Positions 50,382 through 57,606 of a stretch of 64,000 nt of DNA are shown here, one piece after another. This DNA comes from Pseudomonadota bacterium (lineage in GTDB: Bacteria; Pseudomonadota; Gammaproteobacteria; Steroidobacterales; Steroidobacteraceae). Location of the stretch: NCBI GenBank assembly GCA_023417315.1, contig JAEZFW010000073.1, forward strand, positions 1 to 64,000, in the 5' to 3' direction. Made by a program: the position numbers and the translations under genes. The notes below the pieces were generated by a model. That model ran no database searches and was not told where the DNA came from. It was given only the letters and a program-made list of their open reading frames with translations. Positions within the stretch are counted from its first letter, which is position 1. The number at the start of each line of letters is the position of its first letter.

Positions 50382-52523
50382 ATGCAAACCGCCGACACGC
50401 CCAATGAGACGCCTCTGCACGCGATACGCGCGGGGTCGCGGCGTGCTGCCCTCGCGGAGGCGTTGCGCGCCGAGTCGGTGGCGCCGGAGGCGATCGCTCG
50501 CGCCGAGGCAATCACAGACATCGTGGCCGGGTTGACCGACGATGAGGAAATCCTTGCGGGTGCATTGCTCTTTCCCCTCGTCGAGTCCGCATCGATCACG
50601 GTCGAACGCGCGGCCGAGTTAGGCGGCCCGAATGCCGCTCAAGTGGCGAGCGAGCTCAAGCGGCTTGGTTCATTGAACGTTGCCGCTTCGTCGAAAAGCG
50701 CGAGCTCGCTGTCGGCCAATCAAGCTGAAGGGCTGCGCAAGATGCTGCTCGCCATCGTCACGGACCCGCGGCTCGTGCTCATCAAGTTGGCGGCGCAACT
50801 GCACCTCCTGCGGGAATCCAAGGACGCACCTGAAGAGCAACGTCGACAGATCGCGTACGAGACCCGCGAGATCTATGCACCTCTCGCGAACCGGCTGGGC
50901 GTTTGGCAGCTCAAGTGGGAGCTGGAAGACCTGAGCTTTCGTTACTTGGATCCCGAGAACTACAAACGTATTGCGGGCTGGCTCGCAGCCAAGCGCGTCG
51001 ATCGCGAACGCTACATCGAGAATGTCATCAGCGCTCTCAATGAGGAGTTCGCAAAGGCGGGCATCAAGACGGACGTCGCCGGTCGCCCCAAACACATCTA
51101 CAGCATCTGGCGCAAGATGCAGCGCAAGGGTTTGTCGTTCGACCAGCTCTATGACATTCGCGCGGTCCGCGTCCTGGTCGACACCATCGCAGATTGCTAT
51201 GCCGCGCTAGGTATCGTTCACGGGCTGTGGCCGTATATCCCTGGCGAGTTCGATGATTACATCGCGACACCGAAGGACAACTCGTATCGCTCGCTCCACA
51301 CTGCGGTCATCGGACCCGGGAAGCTCCCGGTCGAAATACAGATCAGAACGCGCGAGATGCACGAGCACGCGGAGCTCGGCGTTGCGGCACACTGGAAGTA
51401 CAAGGAAGGCGGAAAGAGGACGACCGCTGCCTATGAGCAGAAGATCGTCTGGCTGCGCCAATTGCTGGAGCCGGGCGATCGCGACACCGAAAGCGAGGGC
51501 GATTTTCTCGAGCGAGTGCGCTCCGAGCTGTTCGAGGATCGCGTGTATGCGTTGTCTCCACGCGGGGAGGTCATCGACTTGCCGCGCGGTGCGACCCCGC
51601 TCGACTACGCATACCAGCTGCATACGGACTTAGGTCACCGTTGCCGAGGCGCGAAAGTGAACGGCCGAATGGTGCCGCTCAATCAGACGCTGCAGAACGG
51701 CGATCAGGTCGAGATCATCACGGGCAAACAACTCAACCCAAGCCGCGACTGGCTCGTGCCATCGCTCGGATACTTGGCCTCGCCACGTAATCGCAGCAAG
51801 GTGCGCGCGTGGTTCCGCAAGCTCGATGAAGAACAGAATCGCACTCAAGGCAAGCAGATTCTCGAGCGCGAGTTGCAGCGCCTCGCGATCCACTCTGTCA
51901 CCATTCCGGAGCTGATCGGGGAATTCAATCTGCAGAACGCCGATCAACTGTATCTCGCGATCGGTGAAGGCGACATCAACGTCGCGCAGATCACAGGCGC
52001 CATCCAGCGACGCGCGAAACCGCAAGAGCTCCCCTCACCCATTCCACGCAGGCCTGCTCCGACACCCAAGGGTACGCAGGGTGTGACGGTCGAAGGCGTG
52101 GGCGATCTACTCTCCCACTTCGCCCGCTGCTGCGGGCCGGTTCCCCCAGAGCCAATCGCGGGCTACATCACGCTCGGACGAGGCGTGAGCATCCATCGAT
52201 CGGATTGCGTGAACTTCAAGCGCTTGGAGGCCTCGCATCCGCAGCGCGCGATCGCGGTCGATTGGGGCGGCGCGTTAGATCGATCGTTCCCAATCGATGT
52301 CAACGTGCGCGCATTCGACCGGCGCGGGCTCTTGCGAGACATCACGGCGGTGCTCGCCGACATGAAGATTAATATTCAGGGGATGAATACGCTGACACAC
52401 GAGAACGACGGGATCGCCGACATGAATCTCAAGATCACCGTGAGCGATCTCGAAGAGCTCTCGCGCGTCCTCGCGCGCATCCAGGGCTTGCCGAACGTCC
52501 TCAGCGTGCGCAGGCGAGCGTAA
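50382..52523 (+). CDS. relA: RelA-type (p)ppGpp synthetase
   Basis: A 713-residue long RSH protein. The N-terminal hydrolase domain lacks the HD...ED metal motif (degenerate 'ALLFPLVES', then 'RLVLIKLAAQLHLLR'), as in monofunctional RelA. The synthetase domain has 'RPKHIYSIWRKMQRKG' and 'YDIRAVRVLV', and the acidic EXDD motif E289-D292 ('GEFDDYIATPKDNSYRS') of RelA rather than the RXKD of SpoT. TGS at about 400-465 ('YALSPRGEVIDLPRGATPLDYAYQLH'), a zinc-finger-type 'HFARCCGPVPPEPI', and ACT at about 640-713. Start ATG 50382. A much longer open frame upstream overlaps ruvC antisense and is not real. Confidence 0.93.
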   Translation: MQTADTPNETPLHAIRAGSRRAALAEALRAESVAPEAIARAEAITDIVAGLTDDEEILAGALLFPLVESASITVERAAELGGPNAAQVASELKRLGSLNVAASSKSASSLSANQAEGLRKMLLAIVTDPRLVLIKLAAQLHLLRESKDAPEEQRRQIAYETREIYAPLANRLGVWQLKWELEDLSFRYLDPENYKRIAGWLAAKRVDRERYIENVISALNEEFAKAGIKTDVAGRPKHIYSIWRKMQRKGLSFDQLYDIRAVRVLVDTIADCYAALGIVHGLWPYIPGEFDDYIATPKDNSYRSLHTAVIGPGKLPVEIQIRTREMHEHAELGVAAHWKYKEGGKRTTAAYEQKIVWLRQLLEPGDRDTESEGDFLERVRSELFEDRVYALSPRGEVIDLPRGATPLDYAYQLHTDLGHRCRGAKVNGRMVPLNQTLQNGDQVEIITGKQLNPSRDWLVPSLGYLASPRNRSKVRAWFRKLDEEQNRTQGKQILERELQRLAIHSVTIPELIGEFNLQNADQLYLAIGEGDINVAQITGAIQRRAKPQELPSPIPRRPAPTPKGTQGVTVEGVGDLLSHFARCCGPVPPEPIAGYITLGRGVSIHRSDCVNFKRLEASHPQRAIAVDWGGALDRSFPIDVNVRAFDRRGLLRDITAVLADMKINIQGMNTLTHENDGIADMNLKITVSDLEELSRVLARIQGLPNVLSVRRRA

Positions 52524-53084
52524 GACAGAAGGACGGAGAATTCAGAGCTCTCGCCAGGCACCCAAAGTGCGCAAGGCGATGTTTCATTGTCCGTCATCCT
52601 CGCGTAGGCGAGGACCCATCCTGTTCTTATCTGTGCGTCTGCGTGCGAATCGAGAATCTTTTCTTGCTGACTCCGTGCGAACGGATAAAGAAAAGCAGAG
52701 ATAAGAAAAGGATGGATCCTTGCCTCCGCGCATTGCTGTCCGGGGAAATGAATTGAGAAGCGATATTTCATTCGATCTTTGCAGGGTATTCGTACGCGTG
52801 CTGTCGACGGCAAACTCAACTGCGCAAGGGTCAATGGATGCGTCCCTTCCCTTGCGGCAGCGCGGGCCGCTCCCGTGCATCCATGCACTTCGCGCCATTT
52901 GTACGTCCTGCACATCAGAAGGACAGGATGGGGGCGCCCCCTCCCTGACCCTCCCCCGCTTCACAAGGGAGGGAACATGGGACGAGAGGCGCCCCGCGCT
53001 AGTTTTCCCCGGACAGCAGTGCGCCTCCGCGAGGACGACGATCGTGATCGTCGGCTTAGCGTGCTTGGCGATCTTATATTCCGG
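52524..53084. repeat. Gene-free region of nested dispersed inverted repeats
   Basis: 561 bp with no credible gene. Outer pair: CTGTCCGGGGAAA near 52736-52748 and its inverted copy near 53002-53016. Adjacent pair: ACCCATCC-TCTTATCT near 52614-52632 against AGATAAG-AAAAGGATGGATCC near 52699-52719. Inner pair: CGTCCCTTCCCTT near 52841-52853 against AAGGGAGGGAACATGGGACG near 52965-52984. The segment 52865-52910 is nearly the same as 9533-9580 inside hrpA (about 38 of 46 bases). It lies between convergent relA and the permease. Confidence 0.8.
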
Positions 53085-54431
53085 CTACCGTCCCGCCGCC
53101 TTCAATCGAACCATCCTGACCAAATACAGCACGAAGATGATCCCCAGCATCGCAAGGAACGCATAAAGCTGCGTGATGCCGCCTTCGGCCTTGTTGCGTA
53201 GGGTTTCGAAGCCAAGCCAAACGACAGCGATGCACGCCAGTACCGGCACGAGCGGTCCGCCTGGAATCACGAAGGGGTCGCCGTCGCTGCGCACGTTGCG
53301 ACGACGAAGGAACAACGTCGATAGAGAACAGAGGAAGTACAGCGACAGCGCCGCGAGATTCGAGAACCTCGTCAGCCACTCGAACGTGCCGAGCAGTGCG
53401 AACAGTGCGACGAACAGTCCATAGACCACGATGGCCACGTTGGGCGTTCTGAACACCGGGTGCACCCACGTCAAAGCAGCGGGCAAGAAATGATCGCGGC
53501 TCATGGCGAAGAGGCCCCGAGGCTCAGAGAGCATGTTGGCGCTCAAGTAGCCGAACATCGAAACGATCGCGGCCGCAATCATGATCGTGCGGGCGCTCGG
53601 ACCCAGTGCGGCACCTGCCGCCTCGGCAAGCGGCGTGCGGCCCGTCGTTGCGAGGTCCATGCCCAGGATGCCGAGGGCGACGAACTGAATTGCGAGATAC
53701 AGAACCGTGATGCTGCCAAGTGCGAGGAGAATCGCAAGGGGGACGGTACGCGAGATGTTCTTCACCTCGCCGCTCGGCACGGTCGCTCCCTCGATGCCGG
53801 AGAACGCGAAGATCATGATGCCGGCCGACCCGAGGACGGTGCTGATATCGGGCACGCTCGTCCAAACGAGATTCGAAGGCTTGATGAAGAACAGTCCGAT
53901 ACACACGAACAGGAGCAAAGGCAGCAACTTGATCAGCGTGATCCCTTCGAGCACACGCGCTCCGTTGCGTACTCCGCGCATATTGATGGCCACCAGGCCT
54001 GCGACGAGCGCGGCAATGAGCACTTTCGCCACCCACTTCGGGGCGGCGATATTGAACAACGCGAACAGGGACTGAACGAACCCGTTCAAGATGCCCGAGG
54101 CGGCGAACAATCCGGTCGTCAGGACCAGGCATCCGGCGATGAAGCCGAACATCGGACCCATCGCCGTTTCGACGTAGGCGTACGAACCGCCGGTGGCTGC
54201 GACTCGACTGCCGTTTTCGGCGAAACACAGCACGACGAGACCGATGACGATCGCGCAGGCGACGTACGCAAGCGGAGCGGCGGTCCCAAGCGTGATGACC
54301 GCGGTAGCAGGCAACAGGAAGATGCCGCTGCCGACCGTGTAATTGAATATGTTCGCCGCGAACTGTCGAACGCCTAGCTCGCGCGAGAGCAGAGCATCCG
54401 GATCGGCAACGACGCGCTTGTCAGGCTGCAT
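53085..54431 (-). CDS. APC-superfamily amino-acid permease
   Basis: 448 residues with about 12 TM helices. The first helix carries the unwound substrate-binding motif 'NYTVGSGIFLLPA' near residue 30. 'FAFSGIEGATVPSGEVKN' is the conserved helix 6 block, with the acidic E before 'VKNISRTVP' typical of APC exchangers/symporters. The start is ATG 54431. Substrate not predictable: both 'APC permease' and YjeH-like groups fit. It lies downstream of lpd but behind a 270-bp spacer with a hairpin, so probably a separate transcript. Confidence 0.88.
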   Translation of the reverse strand: MQPDKRVVADPDALLSRELGVRQFAANIFNYTVGSGIFLLPATAVITLGTAAPLAYVACAIVIGLVVLCFAENGSRVAATGGSYAYVETAMGPMFGFIAGCLVLTTGLFAASGILNGFVQSLFALFNIAAPKWVAKVLIAALVAGLVAINMRGVRNGARVLEGITLIKLLPLLLFVCIGLFFIKPSNLVWTSVPDISTVLGSAGIMIFAFSGIEGATVPSGEVKNISRTVPLAILLALGSITVLYLAIQFVALGILGMDLATTGRTPLAEAAGAALGPSARTIMIAAAIVSMFGYLSANMLSEPRGLFAMSRDHFLPAALTWVHPVFRTPNVAIVVYGLFVALFALLGTFEWLTRFSNLAALSLYFLCSLSTLFLRRRNVRSDGDPFVIPGGPLVPVLACIAVVWLGFETLRNKAEGGITQLYAFLAMLGIIFVLYLVRMVRLKAAGR

Positions 54432-54570
54432 GCTCGCGGCAACTCTTCTTGTGTAAGCCTGCAGCGCACGTTACCACGTCCGGACTCTGGAGGCGCGCAG
54501 AGGCATGATCTTGCGGTAGCCGCGACGCTCGCGCCTAGAACAATTGAAGGAACGCCAAGAGAAGAATATC

Positions 54571-54662
54571 GACAGGATGAACAGGATTAACGGGATGAAG
54601 GGCTTCGAATCCCTACGGACCTACTCCATTCTTCCATCCTGTTCATCCTGTTGAATCCTGTC
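54571..54662. repeat. Inverted array of ACAGGATGA units
   Basis: Left arm 54571-54600 (GACAGGATGA, ACAGGATTA, ACGGGATGA). Inverted right arm 54627-54662 (CCATCCTGTT, CATCCTGTT, GAATCCTGTC). The 9-bp units are longer than the heptamer class. Similar ACAGGAT arrays are familiar from many unrelated bacterial spacers. Between the permease and lpd. The rest of the 54432-54701 spacer shows nothing else. Confidence 0.88.
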
Positions 54663-54701
54663 TAATCTCCTTCTTCTAGCTCGGCCAGTGCAACGCGCCG
54701 A

Positions 54702-56129
54702 TCAACGGTTCGGGAAATCGATCGCGATCTTGTCCGCGTTCAACGCCGCTTCGTGCAGCGCTTCCGACAACGTCGGGTGGGCGTGGATCGTGCGTTGGAT
54801 ATCCTCAGTGCTCGCCGAGTATTCCATCGCAAGCACGGCTTCTGCGATGAGCTCGCCTGCCATCGGTCCGATGATGTGCACGCCGAGAATCTCGTCGTCG
54901 TCCTTTGCGGAGATCACCTTGCAGAATCCGGCCGTCGCTTCCATAGCGCGCGCTCGTCCGCTTGCGAGGAACGGGAAGGAACCCACCTTGTAGGCGCGAG
55001 CGCTCTTCTTCACTTCTTCTTCCGTCTGACCGACCCAGGCGATCTCCGGCGCGGTATAGATCACCGACGGGATGGTCTTATAGTTCACCTCGGCGACTTT
55101 TCCGGCGATGAGATCGGCGACCATGACGCCTTCCTCCTTGCCCTTGTGCGCCAGCATCGGACCGCGCACCAGATCGCCGACCGCCCACACGTTCGGTACG
55201 TTCGTCTTGCAATCGTGATCCACTTTCACGAAGCCGCGTTCGTCGAGCTGAACACCCGTGCCCTCGCCAAGCAGGTCCTTCGAGTAAGGACGTCGACCGA
55301 TCGCGACGACGACCTTGTCAACTTCCGCGCGCTGCTCGCCGTTTGCGTCCGTGTACTTGAGCACCAGTCCAGTCTTGCCCTTCTCGGCGCCGGTCACCTT
55401 CGCCCCGAGACGAATATCGAGTCCGAGCTTCTTGAAATGCTTGAGCGCTTCTTTGGCGACGGCGCCATCCGCCACGGGTAAGAACGTATCGAGCGCTTCA
55501 AGCACGACGACTTCCGACCCGAGTCGCCGCCAAACGCTGCCGAGCTCGAGACCAATGACGCCAGCACCGATGACGCCGAGCCGCTTGGGAACGGTATCGA
55601 GCTCCAGCGCGCCCCATGAGTCGACGATGTCACGGCCGTCGAACGGCAGGCTCTTGAGCTCCGTCGGAGCAGATCCCGTCGCGAGAACGACGTGCTTCGC
55701 CGAGAGCTCCTGCTTCTTACCGTCTTTATCGGTGTACTCGACGCGATTGCCACTCAGCAACTTCCCGTGCCCCTGCAGCCCCGTCACGCCCGCGGCCTTG
55801 AACAGCGAGGCAATACCGAGCGTCGACTGCTTGACGATCTGAGCACGACGCTTCTGCATCGCCGCGAGATCGACCGACACGTCCCCGACCTTGATGCCGT
55901 GCATAGCAAATTCATGCTGCGCACGATGCACGAGCTCGGAGGACTCGAGCATCGCCTTCGAGGGAATGCAACCAGCATTCAGGCAGGTGCCGCCGAATGC
56001 ATAAGAGCCATCCTTGTTGCGCCATTCATCGATGCACGCAACGGAAAGTTTGTTCTGACCTGCGCGTATGGCACAAGGATAGCCGGCCGGGCCGCCGCCG
56101 ATGACGATGACGTCGAATGATGAAGCCAT
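54702..56129 (-). CDS. lpdA: Dihydrolipoyl dehydrogenase (E3)
   Basis: A 475-residue flavoprotein reoxidising lipoamide for 2-oxoacid dehydrogenases. FAD motif 'VIVIGGGPAGYPCA', redox disulfide C49-C54 ('GGTCLNAGCIPSK'), NAD motif 'LGVIGAGVIGLELGSVW', FAD motif 'VPNVWAVGDLVRGPMLAHK', and the His-Glu dyad H451/E456 near the C-terminus ('HPTLSEALHE'). The start ATG has AGGAGA. It ends the sucA-sucB-lpd operon. Confidence 0.96.
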   Translation of the reverse strand: MASSFDVIVIGGGPAGYPCAIRAGQNKLSVACIDEWRNKDGSYAFGGTCLNAGCIPSKAMLESSELVHRAQHEFAMHGIKVGDVSVDLAAMQKRRAQIVKQSTLGIASLFKAAGVTGLQGHGKLLSGNRVEYTDKDGKKQELSAKHVVLATGSAPTELKSLPFDGRDIVDSWGALELDTVPKRLGVIGAGVIGLELGSVWRRLGSEVVVLEALDTFLPVADGAVAKEALKHFKKLGLDIRLGAKVTGAEKGKTGLVLKYTDANGEQRAEVDKVVVAIGRRPYSKDLLGEGTGVQLDERGFVKVDHDCKTNVPNVWAVGDLVRGPMLAHKGKEEGVMVADLIAGKVAEVNYKTIPSVIYTAPEIAWVGQTEEEVKKSARAYKVGSFPFLASGRARAMEATAGFCKVISAKDDDEILGVHIIGPMAGELIAEAVLAMEYSASTEDIQRTIHAHPTLSEALHEAALNADKIAIDFPNR

Positions 56130-56145
56130 TGCTTCTCCTGAAGTT

Positions 56146-56168
56146 GGATAGCGGATAGCGGATTGGGG
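56146..56168. repeat. Single-arm heptamer array (GGATAGC)
   Basis: GGATAGC, GGATAGC, GGATTGG starting 17 bases upstream of the lpd ATG. No inverted partner is visible before the sucB stop at 56229. Same unit as at 57.5 kb on the other side of sucB. Confidence 0.85.
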
Positions 56169-56228
56169 GAGTCGTCGAAAGCAGCGGTGCCAGCCGAGCT
56201 GTCGCGGACCCCGATCGCCTTCTTTCCG

Positions 56229-57452
56229 TCAGAGCTGCAGCAACAGCCGCGCCGGATCCTCGAGCGCTTCCTTGATCGCAACGAGAAACTGCACGGATTC
56301 ACGACCATCGACGATGCGATGGTCGTACGTGAGCGCGAGGTACATCATCGGGCGGATCTTGATCTCGCCGTTGATCACCATCGGGCGCTCCTGGATCTTG
56401 TGCATGCCGAGAATCGCCACCTGCGGCGGATTCAAAATTGGCGTCGACATCAGCGAGCCGAACACCCCTCCGTTCGTCAGCGTGAACGTGCCGCCGGTGA
56501 GCTCCTCGAGTGTGATCGACCCATCGCGCGCCTTCTGCGCATACGCGCCGACCGCGACTTCGATCTGCGCGAAGCTCATCTGCTCTGCATTGCGCAACAC
56601 TGGAACCATGAGGCCGCGATCGGTCGAGACCGCCACACCGATGTCATAGAACTCGTGATACACGATGTCGTTGCCGTCGATCGACGCGTTCACCGCGGGG
56701 AACTTGCGTAGTGCTTCGATCGCTGCCTTCACGAAGAAAGACATGAAGCCGAGCTTCACGCCGTGTGTCTTCTCGAATTTCTCTTTGTAGCGGGCACGAA
56801 TCTCGTTCACGGCCGTCAAGTCGACTTCGTTGAACGTCGTCAACATCGCGGCCGTCGACTGCGCCTGGATCAACCGTTCGGCGATGCGTGCGCGCATCCG
56901 CGTCATTGGCACGCGCTGCTCATTGCGCGATCCGCCAACCGGCGGCAACTGCACGGTCGGGGCAGTCGGCTTCGTTTGCTTTTCGGCGGGCGCCGTTTCT
57001 TTCTTATTCAGATGCTGGATGACATCGCTCTTCGTCACACGTCCGTCGCGACCGCTGCCCGCGATCTGTCCGGCGTCGAGCTTGTGCTCCTCGACCATTC
57101 GCTTCGCGGCGGGTGCAAGCTTCGCAGCAGACCCTGCGCCGCCATCCGATTTCGCTTCCGCGGCCGCGGGGGCCGCCTGCGTCTTCTGTGCTGGCGCGCC
57201 CGCTGCGGCCGCTGCACCCTCCTCCAGAACTGCCAACACCTGACCGCTCGTGACGGTGGCACCGTTCTCGACCTTGAGCTCCTTGATGACACCCGCTGAA
57301 GGCGCCGGCACCTCGAGCACGACCTTATCGGTTTCCAAGTCGACGAGGTTCTCATCGCGCCCCACTGCATCGCCAGGTTTCTTGTGCCAAGCGACGAGCG
57401 TCGCGTCCGTGACGGATTCGGGCAGTTGCGGAACTTTGACTTCAATACTCAT
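56229..57452 (-). CDS. sucB: Dihydrolipoyllysine succinyltransferase (E2 of 2-oxoglutarate dehydrogenase)
   Basis: 407 residues. Lipoyl domain with K43 ('DLETDKVVLEVPAP'), Ala/Pro-rich linker, E3/E1-binding domain at about 120-155 ('APAAKRMVEEHKLDAGQIAGSGRDGRVTKSDV' in part), and a catalytic trimer-forming domain with H378 and D382 ('YDHRIVDGRE'). The start is ATG 57452 ('MSIEVKVPQLPESV'). The upstream open frame is repeat-derived. Confidence 0.96.
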   Translation of the reverse strand: MSIEVKVPQLPESVTDATLVAWHKKPGDAVGRDENLVDLETDKVVLEVPAPSAGVIKELKVENGATVTSGQVLAVLEEGAAAAAGAPAQKTQAAPAAAEAKSDGGAGSAAKLAPAAKRMVEEHKLDAGQIAGSGRDGRVTKSDVIQHLNKKETAPAEKQTKPTAPTVQLPPVGGSRNEQRVPMTRMRARIAERLIQAQSTAAMLTTFNEVDLTAVNEIRARYKEKFEKTHGVKLGFMSFFVKAAIEALRKFPAVNASIDGNDIVYHEFYDIGVAVSTDRGLMVPVLRNAEQMSFAQIEVAVGAYAQKARDGSITLEELTGGTFTLTNGGVFGSLMSTPILNPPQVAILGMHKIQERPMVINGEIKIRPMMYLALTYDHRIVDGRESVQFLVAIKEALEDPARLLLQL

Positions 57453-57471
57453 GAAAGATCTCTGATAGAGA

Positions 57472-57595
57472 AGCGGATGGCGGATAGGGGATAGGACAGA
57501 CAGGAACCGCACCGCCGTGAGGTGAACCCCGGACCGCGTGAACACCGATGCTCGGCGCTCTCATCTATCCGCGATCCGCTATCCGCTATCCGATT
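57472..57595. repeat. Short-unit inverted-array spacer repeat (GGATAGC/GGATGGC)
   Basis: Left array 57472-57497 (GCGGATGGCGGATAGGGGATAGG in units). Inverted right array 57564-57595 (CTATCCGCGATCCGCTATCC, then GCTATCCG). The 66-bp loop is unrelated. It fills the sucA-sucB spacer inside an operon. Confidence 0.92.
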
Positions 57596-57606
57596 CATGT
57601 TCTTGC

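Noticed and set aside
54571..54662. ACAGGAT arrays as part of the heptamer family
   Set aside because: The unit is 9 bp, and the same sequence is seen in many unrelated bacteria, so I keep it separate.
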